64,000 bases of DNA, taken from positions 6,466,363-6,530,362 of the forward strand of contig JAQFVV010006246.1 in the NCBI GenBank assembly GCA_028023455.1, in the 5' to 3' direction. Source of the stretch: Epiperipatus broadwayi (taxonomy: Eukaryota > Onychophora > Udeonychophora > Euonychophora > Peripatidae). A program made the position numbers and the translations under genes. The notes under the pieces are model-generated. The model ran no database searches, was not told the origin of the DNA, and worked only from the letters and a program-made list of their open reading frames with translations. Of this stretch, positions 1-12,870 are shown piece by piece (position 1 is the first letter of the stretch; every line of letters starts with the position of its first letter).

Positions 1-2283
1 CAAGCAAGTATAAATAGGCTAAATTTTCCTATGTAAAAATGCTCTGTAAAAATTTAGGACACATCTGCTAGCATAATTCATGCTGGTTTGAATTTTAATA
101 TGGCTGAATAGGGCAGGCGGGAATTGCTGTTTCTCAAGTCTAATGAATGGAGATCTCCATCCTATGTGATGAAATAGCACATAGACATCATAGCAATGGA
201 AGATATTCCTGTTCATAACCTACTGAAATAAGATCTCAACTGGAAAAATGCTGTCTAGTCTGAGAATAAGAATTATTATTGTATTTGCCACCAATAAGTG
301 CCAACATAGAAGCTCCCACTAAGAAGTTTGGTAACAACTCCTAAGAACACCACAATGAGCTCTAAAATAAACTTTAATTCTTAACTTTCAAAGCTATAGC
401 TATTTTAAATTTAAATGAATGTTCAAACCTAATTTCTAAAGCTTTTATTTAAATTAAATGTAATGCCACTGATAAATACTTGCCTAATTCTCTATAATAG
501 TAAATCTGTAAAATATATAATACTACACATATTAAAATGTAAAATTAATAATCACTTTGTTAATTAAAATCTATATTTTCCTTTCATGCTTGCAGAGATG
601 CCTATAATGTTATATTGATTTTACATATTAAATTTCCATTTTCTTATATATGTGATAATATGCCAAATATACCTCGAAACAATGAGCTTATTAATTTTAG
701 AAATTCTGTATGGGAGATATTATTGTTCATATATCCAACTTAATAAATATAAAAGAATGATTATTTATCTTACCCTGACTCGCTGTTTAAAATTATATAG
801 ATTTAGGATAAGCGATCATTAAAATAATATAAAATGATTAAGATTTTGCCATATTATAACTATGAATTATGATTTTAAGTCATTTTTATTGGATAATGTA
901 AGCCTAGCCATTGAGATATAGTATTAAAGTATATTTTATAATTTACAATTCAACTTAATCCCTTCAAATATACCTCCCCTCCTCATAGAATCTAATAGAG
1001 AAAGCAAATTAATTAACTATTAAATGAGATTATTAATGTAGTAATATTTAGCTCTTTTCATTATAGCATTTTTAAAAACGGGTTTTTGTTGGCAACACAG
1101 ATAGTAGCTATCTGTTTAAGGCACCATTAGGCTTGTGTGTTGCAGGTGCATATCTCCAAAATATGTATTCCTACAATAGTGTCTTTCTAATCTTCATGGG
1201 AAACAGCAAAGACTGTATCATTCGTTGGCTATCCTCTTCCATGATAGACATCAAGTTGCACCCAGAGAGCATATTGTTCGGGTAAGGCTATCACATGTAA
1301 AACTGGGGCACACAGAGTCAAAACTTTTACTAAGCCTATCCAAGTTCCGGACTTCGTATTTTAAGTAATTCATTAGCAAGCCATTCAGCCTCAAGGTATA
1401 TCTTATATGTGGAATCCTGCACCACCATCTTTAATAATATTTAGTACATGCCTATAGCACATTATATGTAATGCTAGTTCAGCTTGTTCTTCCTTTGTAT
1501 AATATATATTCCAAATTTACCTGAAGTCATGAGAATCTCTGATTGATTGAGTCTAATTTGCATCTTTCTCGAGCTTTATATTATGCTCGAATCTTATTTA
1601 AATCCATTCAAACAGCCACAATGCTCCCACTGTACTTGTTATTATGTCTTTGGCTAGCATTGTTATGTATCAGTTAGCAAACCAGGGTACAGAAATATTG
1701 TTTGGCATATTAATTAATTTTCTGTAGGCAAAATTTATTCATCATGCATGAATATATTAAACATTTGATAGTGCTATTATATACTGTATTACTTAAATCA
1801 ATCTCATTTCATTGTAAGACACACACATACACATTAGATTGATTATATAGTTTGATTTCTAGCTGATTGTAATTTTCCTTTCTTTTTATTATTATTAATA
1901 AAACTTTCCTAAATTTGCCTCATCTGCATTATCATTTTACCAGCATTCCAATTAAATTATTATTTTTTAGTTATGATTGATATGCACTCTAGTTAAATAT
2001 TAATATTACTTTGTTTAATATTATTAGTTTAGTTAGCCCATTTATATTGCATGGATGGTCAGTTTATGGGTCTTATGTCTCTCCCTGTTCAGAGCTGGAT
2101 TACAAATTAAATAAGACTCATGTGTAACTCAGAAATGTCATTCATAAGATGTTAAGTCATATGAACACTAGTAAATGGGTTGAAGCTTGGTTGGACATGG
2201 GATCTTCCTATCCCATTTTGATCAGGTTTAGTGTCTTTCACCTGGACTCTAGGTTTTGTTATGTGAATGTACAAATCTGACCA
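1..2283 (+). mobile_element. Probable diverged LTR (3' three quarters), same family as 27110-37970
   Basis: The window opens with TATAAATAG at 9-17, matching the TATA element inside the LTRs at 27798 and 35477. Colinear patches follow. The stretch near 1447 (catgcctatagcacat) resembles the LTR near 29281 at almost the same distance from the TATA box (about 1440 versus 1480 bases). The end at 2246-2283 (ctctaggtt, then tgaatgtacaa, then ctgacc) resembles the LTR end at 30250-30285. TATA-to-end length is about 2.27 kb here and 2.48 kb there. Similarity in between is weak by eye. It may be a solo LTR or part of an older element; the 5' part lies outside the window. No coding capacity is seen. 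Confidence 0.4.
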
Positions 2284-2448
2284 TTACAATATATATATAA
2301 AATACAAATTTTGCAGGTTCATCTGTGTTAAAAAAATTTTAATATTAATATTCTGACGTTTCGATTTGGTCACACAAGTCATCCACTAAGTGATAATAGG
2401 TAGAAAGACGGTTGTAGAGGCACTACAATCACTCATTTGAATAAACGT

Positions 2449-3005
2449 TTAAGTTCCATCAATAGCAAAAATGTTAAATTTAAGAATGTTTTTAAAAAAA
2501 TCTTTCCAAATAGGAGGAAGTTTGCATGTATCATCTCGCTTATTGATAAAATCTGGCCTTTTAAGTATCTCAATGGCTTTTCTAATTTTGCACTGGTAGA
2601 GATTATCACATCTGGGTATGATCCTGGTACTAGAAAAATCAATTTTATGACCTGAATCTATAGTATGGAGTGAGAGTGCTGCTGATGATGAGTGTTGTTT
2701 AACTGCATTAGTATGCTCATCTCTCCTAACACTGATGTGACGATTACTCATACCTATGTAAGAAGCTTTACAATTTTTACATGAGATTTGGTAAACACCA
2801 TGAGATTCAAGAGGGATTGAACCCTCAGGCTTGGTTATTATATTGCTGATCTTTTGATGAGTAGAAAATGCTGTAGCTATATTATAGAGTTTTAATATAC
2901 GTCCAATACTGTCTGTAGTTCCTTTTACATATGGAACACAAATCCTAATAGCTGATTTATCATTTGTTTGTTTCCTATTTTGTCCATTTTGGGCTTGATT
3001 TCATC
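2449..3005 (-). mobile_element. Penelope-like element, 3' fragment with GIY-YIG domain
   Basis: An open frame of about 185 codons on the minus strand carries the linker and GIY-YIG endonuclease domain that end Penelope-like retroelement proteins. GVY lies at 2791-2799 and YIG at 2752-2760, separated by a Cys-containing loop (SCKNCKASYIG). The conserved R-x-x-EH helix (ISVRRDEH) and the terminal AIEILKRP motif follow. The upstream linker includes ICVPYVKG, typical of the stretch between reverse transcriptase and endonuclease in this class. The endonuclease nicks target DNA for integration. The reverse transcriptase core was not found upstream, so this is a 5'-truncated copy. The open frame suggests moderate age. 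Confidence 0.85.
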
Positions 3006-6000
3006 TCTCTCATCAATGACATCCATTTCTGTTTTTGAACATTATATACTAATGGTTTGTCACTAGCTGAATAAGATATTTGAGCACCAGAAATGATTAG
3101 AGTTAAACTGTGATCCATGGATCTTTAGCCTTGAGCCCACTACATGATCAGAAGCATTAAGACATGAAGTACAAGAATGCCCATTAATAAGAAATTAATT
3201 ATGTGAAATATACTCAAAAAAGTAAATGTTATAGACCAATATACCAAGGATTTCTTTTGAAAATTTTCGGTTATAGATGAATGTTTCCAATTCACTTTAT
3301 TCAGTCGTTAGTTTTGCTAGTATCTGTAACCAACTCCATTTAAAATCTGAATTAAATTTAATTATAAATTATACAAGTGTAACATATTCAAGCTTCCAGA
3401 AGAATAAAGTTGATCATGTTATAAAGATATTTAAATTGATTGATGGCAAGACTTCTCTTTTTTAAAAAATTGATAGTAGAATTTAATGCAATAATTGAAG
3501 ACTGTTTTCATAATAAATCTTATATAGATATTTACGATTAGAGACTAAAAGAGAAATTCTAACAGAAAATAAATCTTAATGATAATGCTTAAAATCTAAC
3601 AGACTTCAATGGTTTTAATATTAATAATGATCACAGAATTTAAAATTTTTAAATTGTGTTTTGATATTAAAATAAAGAAGGCATATACAGCAGTTTAGGT
3701 AGAGCTCAATTTTACAGTTCTTAAAACTTAGAAAATTTGAATAATTTAAAGTTGAATTATCATACCGACAACTACATATTTAATTGTTATAAAAATAATT
3801 TTTAATTAAATCATAAAATTTCACAGTTAACATAAAAAGAGTTAAAAGCGGTAGGGTAGAGAAAAGAAAGAATGCTTTTATTGAAAAAATTAAAAGAATT
3901 TTGTATGCACAAACATGCTTTAATTTCAAAATGAAATATTATGAATGAAACAGGTGGTACGTTTTAATTATCATTATTATCTTCCCTCATCATCGAAAGT
4001 AAAAAAAAAAAGATTAAAACACATTCTTAAGAATATAAAACATTATGATTTATTTAAAAGTAAAATAGAATTGGAATAATTAAAAAAAAAAGTCTTGAAA
4101 AAAAAAAGTTCAAAACCCCTTCCCCCCTTTTAAATAAGTATGATACTTTTCTCGATTGATTTAGCAAGGGAGAAAATGGGCTCAATAGATATAGATAAAA
4201 TCTCAGATGTAAACCAGAGATGTAATATGCAATTTCAGGTATGAACGATGGAATGTCGCTAGGGAATATGATATAGCTGAAATGATTAAAAATAGTACTA
4301 TAATGTTAAACTGATAAAGTTATTTGTTTTATAGAATATTGTATTATATATATATAAATAGCAGATATAAACATGCATATACATATTTTTTAATTGTTAT
4401 TATTCTCTGAAATTTTTTTTACAAATATTTCATATTAAAAATTGGAAAAAAAAAAAATTGATCAGCCATAAGTGCAGGTAGTATGTGGATGTGAATTTAG
4501 TACCATAAATAATCTAAAAACAGAAATCAATATAAATCATAGAAGCAATTATTAAATTCACGTTGTGTTTAGATTTTATTGATTATAAAAATACATTTGA
4601 TTTCCCATATGCTTCAAAAACCAGGAGATTGAAATGATATTCAAATTTCAAATAAAATTTACAAAAAATATACTGTTAATAAAATAATAGAAAATTATAA
4701 AATGCATTCAATTTTTCAAAATTATTTTCGATAATATTAGATGATATATGATAATTAACTGAATCATTTTGGATTTGATATCTATTTTGAGACATATAGT
4801 TATTGTCAAAAATTTGTAAACTACAACTGGAATAAACAGAAAAAAAAAAAATTCTTAATAAGAAACAATGAAGATTTGGATGAATTAGTATCAACAAAAG
4901 CTAATAAAGTGATTTAAATGCATATGGTACATTTAATATAACAACAAAATGTGGCCTTAGCCTTGCAAAGAAAAGTTTTTAATCAATGGATTATGCTGTA
5001 TTGACTTATAAGTATAAAAGATGAATTCCAAATTATAAAAGGCATAAAAGATTGTAAGTGATACAAAAAAATATAGAAAGAAATTTGTTGGAAATAATGA
5101 TTCAAGCACAAAATAATATTATAGAGGTAAAAATCAAAACTTTAAAATGGAAATATGTACATAGAGGTGGTGGTCATGTGATGTTTATTGGCTTATAACA
5201 ATAAATAGATAGGACAATGGTTTACTGAATATTAAGAAATAAGAATACTTACGAGTTTTCAAGTAAATCAAGATGACAGCCCATATTTTTAATAAATCTA
5301 CAGTTACAGGAACTCCCAAAAAATATTTACAAAAAAAATGCTTGCTAGGAAATGTATTTAATAATTACATTTTATTTTTTATTATTGTTATTTTTTAAAA
5401 AAGAAATTATTGCAAAAATTAATTACAGTATTTCCAGTTTTTTTTCTTTTGGATTAATTACTAACAGAAAAATGAAAACAAAATATAAATACAATAGTTA
5501 CACTTTATTCACAGCATGCAATCATATCATGACTGCTAACGTATACTTTTTGGGAGGGTAGGATCTCAGACCCATAGAAATAGTTCACTGCATCACGTCC
5601 TATGATAGGAAGATCCTAAATTTTTATCATTATGACAATTTACCAAAAAAAAAAAAAAAAAACATGCTGACAAAAAAAAAACCATGCTGAATTGAACCAA
5701 AGTATGATAATGCTAAAAGCATCTCGTCACTTTGCATAATATAAGTAAAAAAAAAAAAAAAATTGAAATAATGTTTCTTAATGAAATTTATCAGAATGTA
5801 TTCTTTTTTTAAAAAAAAATTTAACAATCGATTTATTAATTTTGTTTTAATTTAAAAACTAACATATCTTATGTAGATTATAGACCCTTGAAACTACATT
5901 TATCAAAAATATGGGGTGCCATTTTGGTTTACTTGAAAACTCAAAAGTACTGAGATAAGCAACATTGGAGACGATGAAGTAATAAAGTTTACTAATATGA

Positions 6001-6596
6001 TATTGAAAAAGGAAGGCTTGTAATATATCTTTATGGATAAACACTGGAGGAGCCTTTGCACACAAGAGATCAATGGCTGCTATGAATTCTTTAGCAGAAA
6101 TTGTAAAATAACTAATGTACTTAATAATTTTTGTCAATGGTAATTACCCTATGGAAGGAAGGGCTATTAATGGCAAAAGTGAAACTACTTCTTCATATTA
6201 TGTTAATGCAAAACATTATCATAGATTTATATATGAGACTTCAAAATGTAAATCTATAAAATGGAAAAAATAAAGAGAAATTAGAAATAACTATAAAAAT
6301 GGTTGATAAAAATGCAAGCTATAATTCAATAAGAAATAAAAACAATTATAATAAAATTATTTAATAAAAGTAATTAATAAGACAATATATATATATAACA
6401 TGCAAATTGTTTTAATTAACTACAAAAAAATCTATAGTTTTAATTGGCTTTTTTAAATGATAAAATAAACATTTATTAAATAACAGGTTTGAATGAGACA
6501 AAACATACACTAATGATCAAAAAATAAAATCGAACTTTTTAATTTCCCCATAATATAATCGAATATTAATAATGAAAAAAAAAATAGAAACAAACT
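3006..6596. other. AT-rich stretch without recognisable genes
   Basis: The stretch holds many poly-A and poly-T runs and short TA microsatellites. A 62-codon open frame at 3277-3465 and several shorter frames look like chance. At 5541-5605 a short interrupted palindrome (taggatct ... agatccta) is present. A minus-strand donor-like GTAAGTAT near 5250 has no convincing exon. Nothing here supports a gene. Confidence 0.6.
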
Positions 6597-7440
6597 GCTT
6601 TGGAGACTTCATCTCTCCTTAATGCTCTACAATGTCTTCTAATTCCAAATTGCCATTTCTGTCCATCCATAGATCTTCCTTCAAATTTCTGTCTCTAATT
6701 TTTCTATTTCTTTTTTCCAATTCCTTTTTGGATATCCTCCATTTCTCTTTTCTGGTTGTATTCAGTTTAATATCTATTTAATACTTTTTCTTTAATTATC
6801 TTCTCTATATATCATTATTAATCCAACTGAATTGTTCTGATTTCATTTATTATAATGTATTCAGTATTTATTATTTCTCAAATTCTTTTATTGCTTATGT
6901 ACATCCTCCTTAACCTTCCTGCAGATCTTCACCAATCATTTATTTCAGCAGTCATCAGTTCCTTTAACAATCTTTTCTTCAATTGCCAAACATCAATTCC
7001 ATATGTAATGATATTTTTCATTATTATATCATATATTTGTTGGGTATTGACTTTTACAGACACCACAATATTCCATTTAATAATGCAAAACTTTTCTACT
7101 CAATACATTTATTTTTCTTATAGCTTCATCTGTTGTTCCCCATTATACAATATTTATGCCAAAATACTTATATGTGACACACTTTTCAATCTGTTGTCCA
7201 TTTTGTGTATTCCTCCAATAAATATATTTTTTTGTTTTATTTATTTCCAGTCCTATTTTCTGTTTTCTATTAATTTTCTAAATATATAATTCAAATTACG
7301 ATGATCTTGAACTGAAATTATTTGATCATCAACATAACAACCCTATTTAAAGTATTTTATTATTATGTAGAGAATTTTTTCATTTCTTTTTTCATATTTT
7401 AGGGGTTTGTTCTAGATATAATTGATATAATGTAGGCGAG
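6597..7440 (-). mobile_element. Decayed LINE, C-terminal part of reverse transcriptase ORF
   Basis: Reading the minus strand from 7440 downwards gives pieces typical of the end of a non-LTR retrotransposon reverse transcriptase: IGLEIN-like LEINKTKKY, then CVTYKYFGINI, then DEAIRKINVLSRK, then NIITYGIDVWQLKKRLLK. Further on come the basic C-terminal blocks (RSAGRLRR) and a last conserved patch, MDGQKWQFGIRRH. Several stops and frameshifts break it. The catalytic palm is absent, although a 5' continuation could be too degraded to see. Its sequence type differs from the LINE copies at 38.4-41.2 kb and 54.3-56.5 kb, so it belongs to a separate family. It has no intact open frame. Confidence 0.75.
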
Positions 7441-9280
7441 AGTCAATATCACTGTTTGAATCTTTTGGTTACTTTTATATTATCCAAAATTCATATTTCC
7501 TTTTTTATTCATTCACCCAAACAATCACCTATCTACTTATCTCTTCTATCAATCAATCTAGCTATTGATCTATCTATCAACAGATTTCAATTATGAATAA
7601 TAAATATTGCCATTAAGAAGACTTAAATAGTAATATTATATTAACAATGATAGACTTTTGCTTTTTATAAATTACAACTAAGACACAGTGATTTAATGAA
7701 TTCAGCAAAATTACTACATGTTTACCAAATACTATTGATAAATATTTAATGCAACTTAAAAATACACTAATGAGTCAGATCAAGGAAAATCAATCTAAAT
7801 TATTTAATTTGAAAGAATATATCAGAAAAGGATCATACCCAGAAATTAGACTCTCATTAATTCTTGATCATCTATTATGGATAACTAAATGTAAGCTAGT
7901 ATTTAATCATCAAAATTTTAATCCTATTAACTTCATGCAGAGCAATCTAAAAAAAAAAAAACCAAGAACAAGAGATAACCTGATAACTCCTGAGGTTATT
8001 TTTACAATGACTTAGGACATGCTGGATCTATCCTCTCCATGGCCCAACCAATAGCAGGATGCTCCAAAAAGGAGAAAACAGAAGAGTAATTGACTCAAAT
8101 TCGGGAAAACCAAATGAAGAAATGAGAAAACACTTTGAACAAAATATGTATCAAATAACCTCTAATGTAATAATATAATCTTTAATAAATTATTTTGGAA
8201 ACTACTATTGATAAATATTTTTACTTACTGTAAAACAGGGGATCGAAAAATAGCCTGACTTGCGCAGTCTGACTAATTTAATGTGTCTAGTGGATTTCTC
8301 AATAAAATAATTGAAACAATTGTAATATCAATAATAGTAATAGTCATAAAGTAAAAAGTAGCAATAATAACAATGGTATAGATTTCAATATTTTTCAAAA
8401 TATTGATAGACAAAGTGTAGAAAATTTACTTGATAAGCTAAAAAACTATAAAGATTTAAGATTGATAAATCTGATTTTAGTGAAATATGTTTCTCCATGA
8501 AGTTTAACTGAACAGATAGATAAATTGTAAGAAATTTTTTTTCCATAAGCAATTAATGCCTACCTCATGCATTAATGTAACTCTAGTAGTATTAAAAATT
8601 TCATTTAAAGATATTCCAAGAGTTCAACAATTTGTTGAATGTAAGAAAACATCATGTGTTCGATATGCAAATATCAATAAACTTCCTAAAAATATGAAAT
8701 ACTGATTACTTTCATAGAAAGAATATATTGAGATTAGGTTACAATGGACAATTATATTTTAGATAAGGAGTTGAAATTTTGCAGAAAAAATAATGTTGCA
8801 GAATTTAAATAGACAGTATCAAATAATATCAAATAGCAGACTGAAGAACCAACATGTAATCTCACACTGGTTTTTAGATTTCAAACTGATTTGTATAATT
8901 ATTATAAAACTCAACTCTAACTTTTTATTCTTTGTTTTTCATTTCTGTTGTTTCTTTCATTCTGAAATTAGAATAGTTACATTTATTCACAAGTGGCTGC
9001 TAATGAATGAATGAATGAATGAGCTCTAATATTTATAACTAAGATATTTAATAACAGAAGTTCTTTATAGCATTAAGATTCATATGCATTTATTGAGTAT
9101 CGTTTAATAAATGCCAAACTCTAATAATGTAATTTAATATTATTAATAATTATAAAAAAATTATAACAGTGAACACTTTAAATATATTTTAATAAAACAT
9201 TAAATTAATTTTTCTTATAGAAATATAAAATAATATATGGGCTGAGAAAGCAAAATATGCACACAGATTTGATCATTTAA
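7441..9280. other. AT-rich stretch, one unexplained 88-codon frame
   Basis: The region holds an open frame at 7749-8015 (+) whose composition looks more protein-like than its surroundings (EYIRKGSYPEIRLSLILDH), followed by further plus-strand pieces to about 8150. I do not recognise it, and it may be a decayed transposon. There is also an (AATG)n microsatellite at 9004-9022. No host gene is supported. Confidence 0.4.
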
Positions 9281-9540
9281 AGTATATATATATATATATA
9301 TTGTGCCATTACAATTTAGTCATTAGCTAAATTTGTAGTAATGTGCAGGAAAAAAAATGGGGAACAAAAATCATCATCACATTTTTATATAGTAAAGGAA
9401 GCTGTAGGGCACCCAAGTTTTAACCCTACAAGATCAAGCTCTGAAAGCTTAAAACAGAAAGAGAGTGGGGCAACATATATGTTCTTTATTTTTTGTGTGT
9501 TGATAAAAAAACTCAAAAAGAGTAGTATACACGGTTAATT
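9281..9540 (+). repeat. Dispersed repeat, family member of 53930-54215
   Basis: This segment and the reverse complement of 53930-54215 align along their whole length. Both begin with a TA microsatellite followed by TTGTGCCATTACAATTT. They share AAAAATCATCATCACA, GCTGTAGGGCA, a pol-III box B-like AGTTCAAACCC (degenerate here) and AACTCAAAAAGAGTAG near the end. Two copies in opposite orientations 44 kb apart mark a transposed family, probably a SINE or a short nonautonomous element. No terminal inverted repeats were seen. Confidence 0.75.
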
Positions 9541-9973
9541 ATTCAATATTTAATTTTTTTTTGTTAAAAAATAAGAGTAATAACACATATATAGGAAGTG
9601 TGTGTGTAAACTGTTTAATTTTCATTGTATATTTCAAATATTAAACTCTCTTCAAAGCTAACCTACATTTGCTAAATTCTAATATTTTATTCTATTTCCA
9701 TTTTCTTATTATCAGTTTCTATTCTGTTTATCTATGATTACAATTTGAGGTTTAAGAGTTATAGTTTGGGGTTTGAAGGTTAAGAATTTGATTTTAGATA
9801 TTAAAATTATAATTTCTAAAAACATTTAGATTGTTGTAATAGGCCAGTTTTATAAACGATGTGAATGGCAGTGTGTGTGTGTGAGTGTATGGCATAAATA
9901 AATTACATTTACACGTATTAAAAATGTTAAAGAAAAAGAAAAACAATTCTGTTATATTATTATTCTTTTTTTT

Positions 9974-10115
9974 ACTTGTGTTTGAGAACCGAGAGGTCCA
10001 TGTGATGTCATTATTCCATCTTTTTCTTATAGTTCTGACTTGTGTTTGAGAATTGAGAGGTCCATGTGATGTCATTATTCCATCTTATTGGCTGTCACAT
10101 AAGCATGTTTAAGTG
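9974..10115 (+). repeat. Diverged half of foldback family, with internal 64-bp tandem duplication
   Basis: Two 64-bp-spaced copies (from 9974 and from 10038) share TGTGTTTGAGAA, GAGAGGTCCATGTGATGTCA and TTATTCCATCTT. The second continues into TTGGCTGTCACATAAGCATG. That order (CTTGTGTT, GAGAG, GTCATCATTA, ATTGGCTGTCATGTAAGCAT) is the same as the right arm of the palindrome at 43811-43895. This is therefore a distant, one-armed member of that family. Confidence 0.6.
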
Positions 10116-10120
10116 AAATA

Positions 10121-10470
10121 TCAAAGATGAAGCAGTAAAAACTTAGGAATGCCGTGCAAGCCAGGATGCGTTCTGTCCGGCATGGACTTGAGTTTCAGAA
10201 GAATTCTGGCCTCGGTAATTTTGTGAGTGGCAGAATTTTCTGTGATAAATTTTCTACGCAAATTTGAGGCACCAAAGGGTTGGAATTTCCTGCAGTAGTA
10301 TTCACACATCCTGTCCAACATGGATGTTCCTGCAAAGCTGTTGCCCTGTATCTTGATCAATCTCGGGGCCTTGGATTTTTTGCCATATCCAAGGGCCCAT
10401 ATGAGATAGCACCTGGTCCAGCAAAGTTGATGGTGAATGTACTGATGGGCCCTTTTGACTGAGAAATGTG
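10121..10470 (-). other. GC-richer segment, possibly a degenerate coding fragment, unrecognised
   Basis: The base composition is clearly more GC-rich than the flanks and free of long A or T runs. On the minus strand a frame runs without stops from about 10420 to 10121 and includes GYGKKSKAPRLIKIQGNSF and FQPFGASNLRRKF. An overlapping plus-strand frame lies at 10280-10462. The composition suggests a piece of an old transposon ORF or processed pseudogene. I do not recognise the protein and assign no function. Confidence 0.35.
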
Positions 10471-11800
10471 TTTTGAAGTTACTCTACTCATTTCTTAAAA
10501 CCTTCTTCATGATTTAATATAATAGAAAAATAAAAGAAGAGTTATTATTGTTTCTGATGCATAAAAGTCACATACTCCAATTTAAGTAATCATTTCATTA
10601 TTATATTTCTGAAAAGTTTCTTTATATTCAAGCCATTTTTAAAAAAGAACTATAAAATCATTTCCAGCTACTATCATTCTATTATTCTTACATTTCTTAT
10701 TTTTTCATTATTAAAACTATGAAAAAAACAATAAATTCCCAACTTTTTCATTTAAAAAAATCGGGTCTAATAAATAAATAATACAGTTTTAAAAATAGTG
10801 ATATATCAACAACATTTTAGTGTACATATCTCATTTATGAAATTCACTAAATAAATTTTTTAGATACATGTAGTTTTGTATATTTCTAAGTTTTATGATT
10901 AAATCAGCCACAAGAAACTTTTTAGAAAATTTTCTTTTGAGTTTACAAAATGAACAAGTAGTTTTATTTTTAAGAGTTCCATTCAAAATAGATAAAATTT
11001 TATCCAATAATATATCTCAGAGTTATGTTCTTTTTCTCATTTTCTTCACATAAATAACATTTTTTTCTCCTGAAAATCTAATCTACTTCATAGTTTCTCT
11101 AACAATAATCTTTATACTCAAACTTTTCATTCAAATTATTTGCTTTGCTTTTTATTCCTAGATTCAAAAATCTTTCTAGCTTTACTATATTTTGGCTTCT
11201 TAAAAAATTAATCATGTCTTATTTGTAAAAAAAAAAAAAAATTATTTTTCAAATATAATTTTTCATTCTAAAAACCATTCCCAGTGGCTGTGATAATGCG
11301 TTGGACTATTTCCATCATCTATCAGTAAATCTAATATACCATCACAAACCTTCAGGAAAATTATCAGTGACTATTTTGTGTATCATTACTATTGCCAATA
11401 ATGTCCATTAAAATGATTATATCACTTCTATTGTCGAAGTGACTTATCAAAAGTTCTGCCCTTTGCATAGGACTCAACTCTTCATTTAGTTCAAATATAT
11501 AATACTATTTTCATATCTAGGGATAAGATCTCAGATCCATCTCAGTTATTGTTCTTCACTTGTTTCTAAACATTCTTTCTCAATGTTTTTATATTGTTTA
11601 CCTCAATATATTGAACCGTGTTCGAATATGTGTATTCGAAACACCGGTCTCTTAGGCAGAGAAGAACATACTCGGAGAGTATGTATGCCCAAACGATAGC
11701 TATAAAATATATAACTAGCGTTACATTTCCAGGACATAACTTCTTCTCGGCTGTTGAGTTCAACACCAAGTTCAAAGCACCTTTTTTTGTTTGTGTATAA
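10471..11800. other. AT-rich stretch, no gene recognised
   Basis: It is mostly low-complexity A/T sequence. From 11566 to 11800 the composition becomes less skewed. This could be the start of the interior of the candidate retroelement whose primer-binding site is at 11804-11812 (minus strand), but no gag or pol motif is visible. Confidence 0.4.
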
Positions 11801-11803
11801 ACA

Positions 11804-11812
11804 CGGGCGCCA
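11804..11812 (-). promoter_or_regulatory. Possible primer-binding site (tRNA-Lys type)
   Basis: TGGCGCCCG on the minus strand follows the candidate LTR end directly. Such a site would prime minus-strand DNA synthesis. Only nine bases match, so chance is possible in isolation; position relative to the TATA box supports it. Confidence 0.35.
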
Positions 11813-12870
11813 GCTATCTATTCAAGGATGAATAAATAACGCACTTTGAGCAATGGCCACTAACCCAACGCCTAAATCCACGACTAGCTCAGCTGTTTGT
11901 AATCACTAATAGATTATACTTAATTAGTGATTAAAAGAATTAATAAAAGAATTTGTTAAAAAGAATTGATAAAAAGAATTGACCGACAAATATAGTTTAA
12001 TTTTAAAGATAATTTATTAACTAACATTTATTTACTAAATTTAAACATTTTATAATTCTAATAAAACACACGCATATTTTAAATTAACATTTCTAAATAG
12101 TTTAAACATTCCTATAGATTTAATAACAAAACATTCTAATTTAACTAATAAATATTGATATAATGACCACGCACATATTATCTCATGCACACACATAATA
12201 ATGATAATAAAGGACTACATAGCATTTGAAATTTAATCACACACATATCAATAGTTCATTTATGTATGATATCGAGTTCATATAATTAGACTCTTGGAGG
12301 ATTCCCACGAATTAATGAAATGCAATGACTATTACAGTATAAACGAAAATAAGCAAATGTTTTACTTAGGATTTTGAATGTTGACGTAGAATTTTGTTCT
12401 TTGGAGGCTGCTTTCGGTGAGGATATTTCCATTATAAATGCTTACCAGCCGGCTGGAACGTTTCCTTGCTGAGTTTCCTGATTTTTCACGATTATTGCTA
12501 TCGGAGACAAATAGATACTGATTGAGATTTTCTAAGATGTTAAGCTGACATTATTTCACAGGCAGATCTTCTGTTTTCTCGAACATTTGGGCTGGAGATA
12601 AACGTGCATTCCCAAGATCTTCTCAACACTGCATTTTGTTTGTTAACTGCTCAATTAATTTCTGAACTGCACTACTCAATTACTTTGTGAACTGATTGTC
12701 TCAACTAATTTGTGGAATGAATTACTGTCCGATAAAAAAGGTCTATTTATACCTGCGCCTTGTTGTCTTTCTGATATCTCCGGCAAAGATCTGTTGTCAA
12801 ATTCCTTATCAATTAATCCTTTGATAAACGTGTTTTGGAAGATTGCTTAATTAGTAATAGCCATGCAGAG
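11813..12870 (-). mobile_element. Candidate LTR of a retroelement (minus strand)
   Basis: A block of more balanced composition stands out from AT-rich flanks. On the minus strand it has a TATA box at 12743-12751 and a transcribed-looking region downstream. It ends immediately before TGGCGCCCG (11804-11812), identical to the core of a tRNA-Lys-type primer-binding site used by many LTR retroelements. The 5' edge is unclear (near 12800-12870). No second LTR and no pol motifs were found below 11804, so it may be a solo LTR with leader, or a host promoter region that resembles one. Confidence 0.4.
12743..12751 (-). promoter_or_regulatory. TATA box
   Basis: TATAAATAG lies on the minus strand inside a locally GC-richer block (GCGCAGG precedes it). 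It is likely the promoter of the candidate LTR at 11813-12870. Confidence 0.4.

Noticed and set aside
5250-5335. Minus-strand exon with donor CTCGTAAGTAT
   Set aside because: The acceptor is weak and the 45-bp translation has no recognisable identity.
6855-7289. 144-codon plus-strand open frame rich in Phe and Ile
   Set aside because: It is the antisense of a decayed LINE reverse transcriptase on the minus strand.
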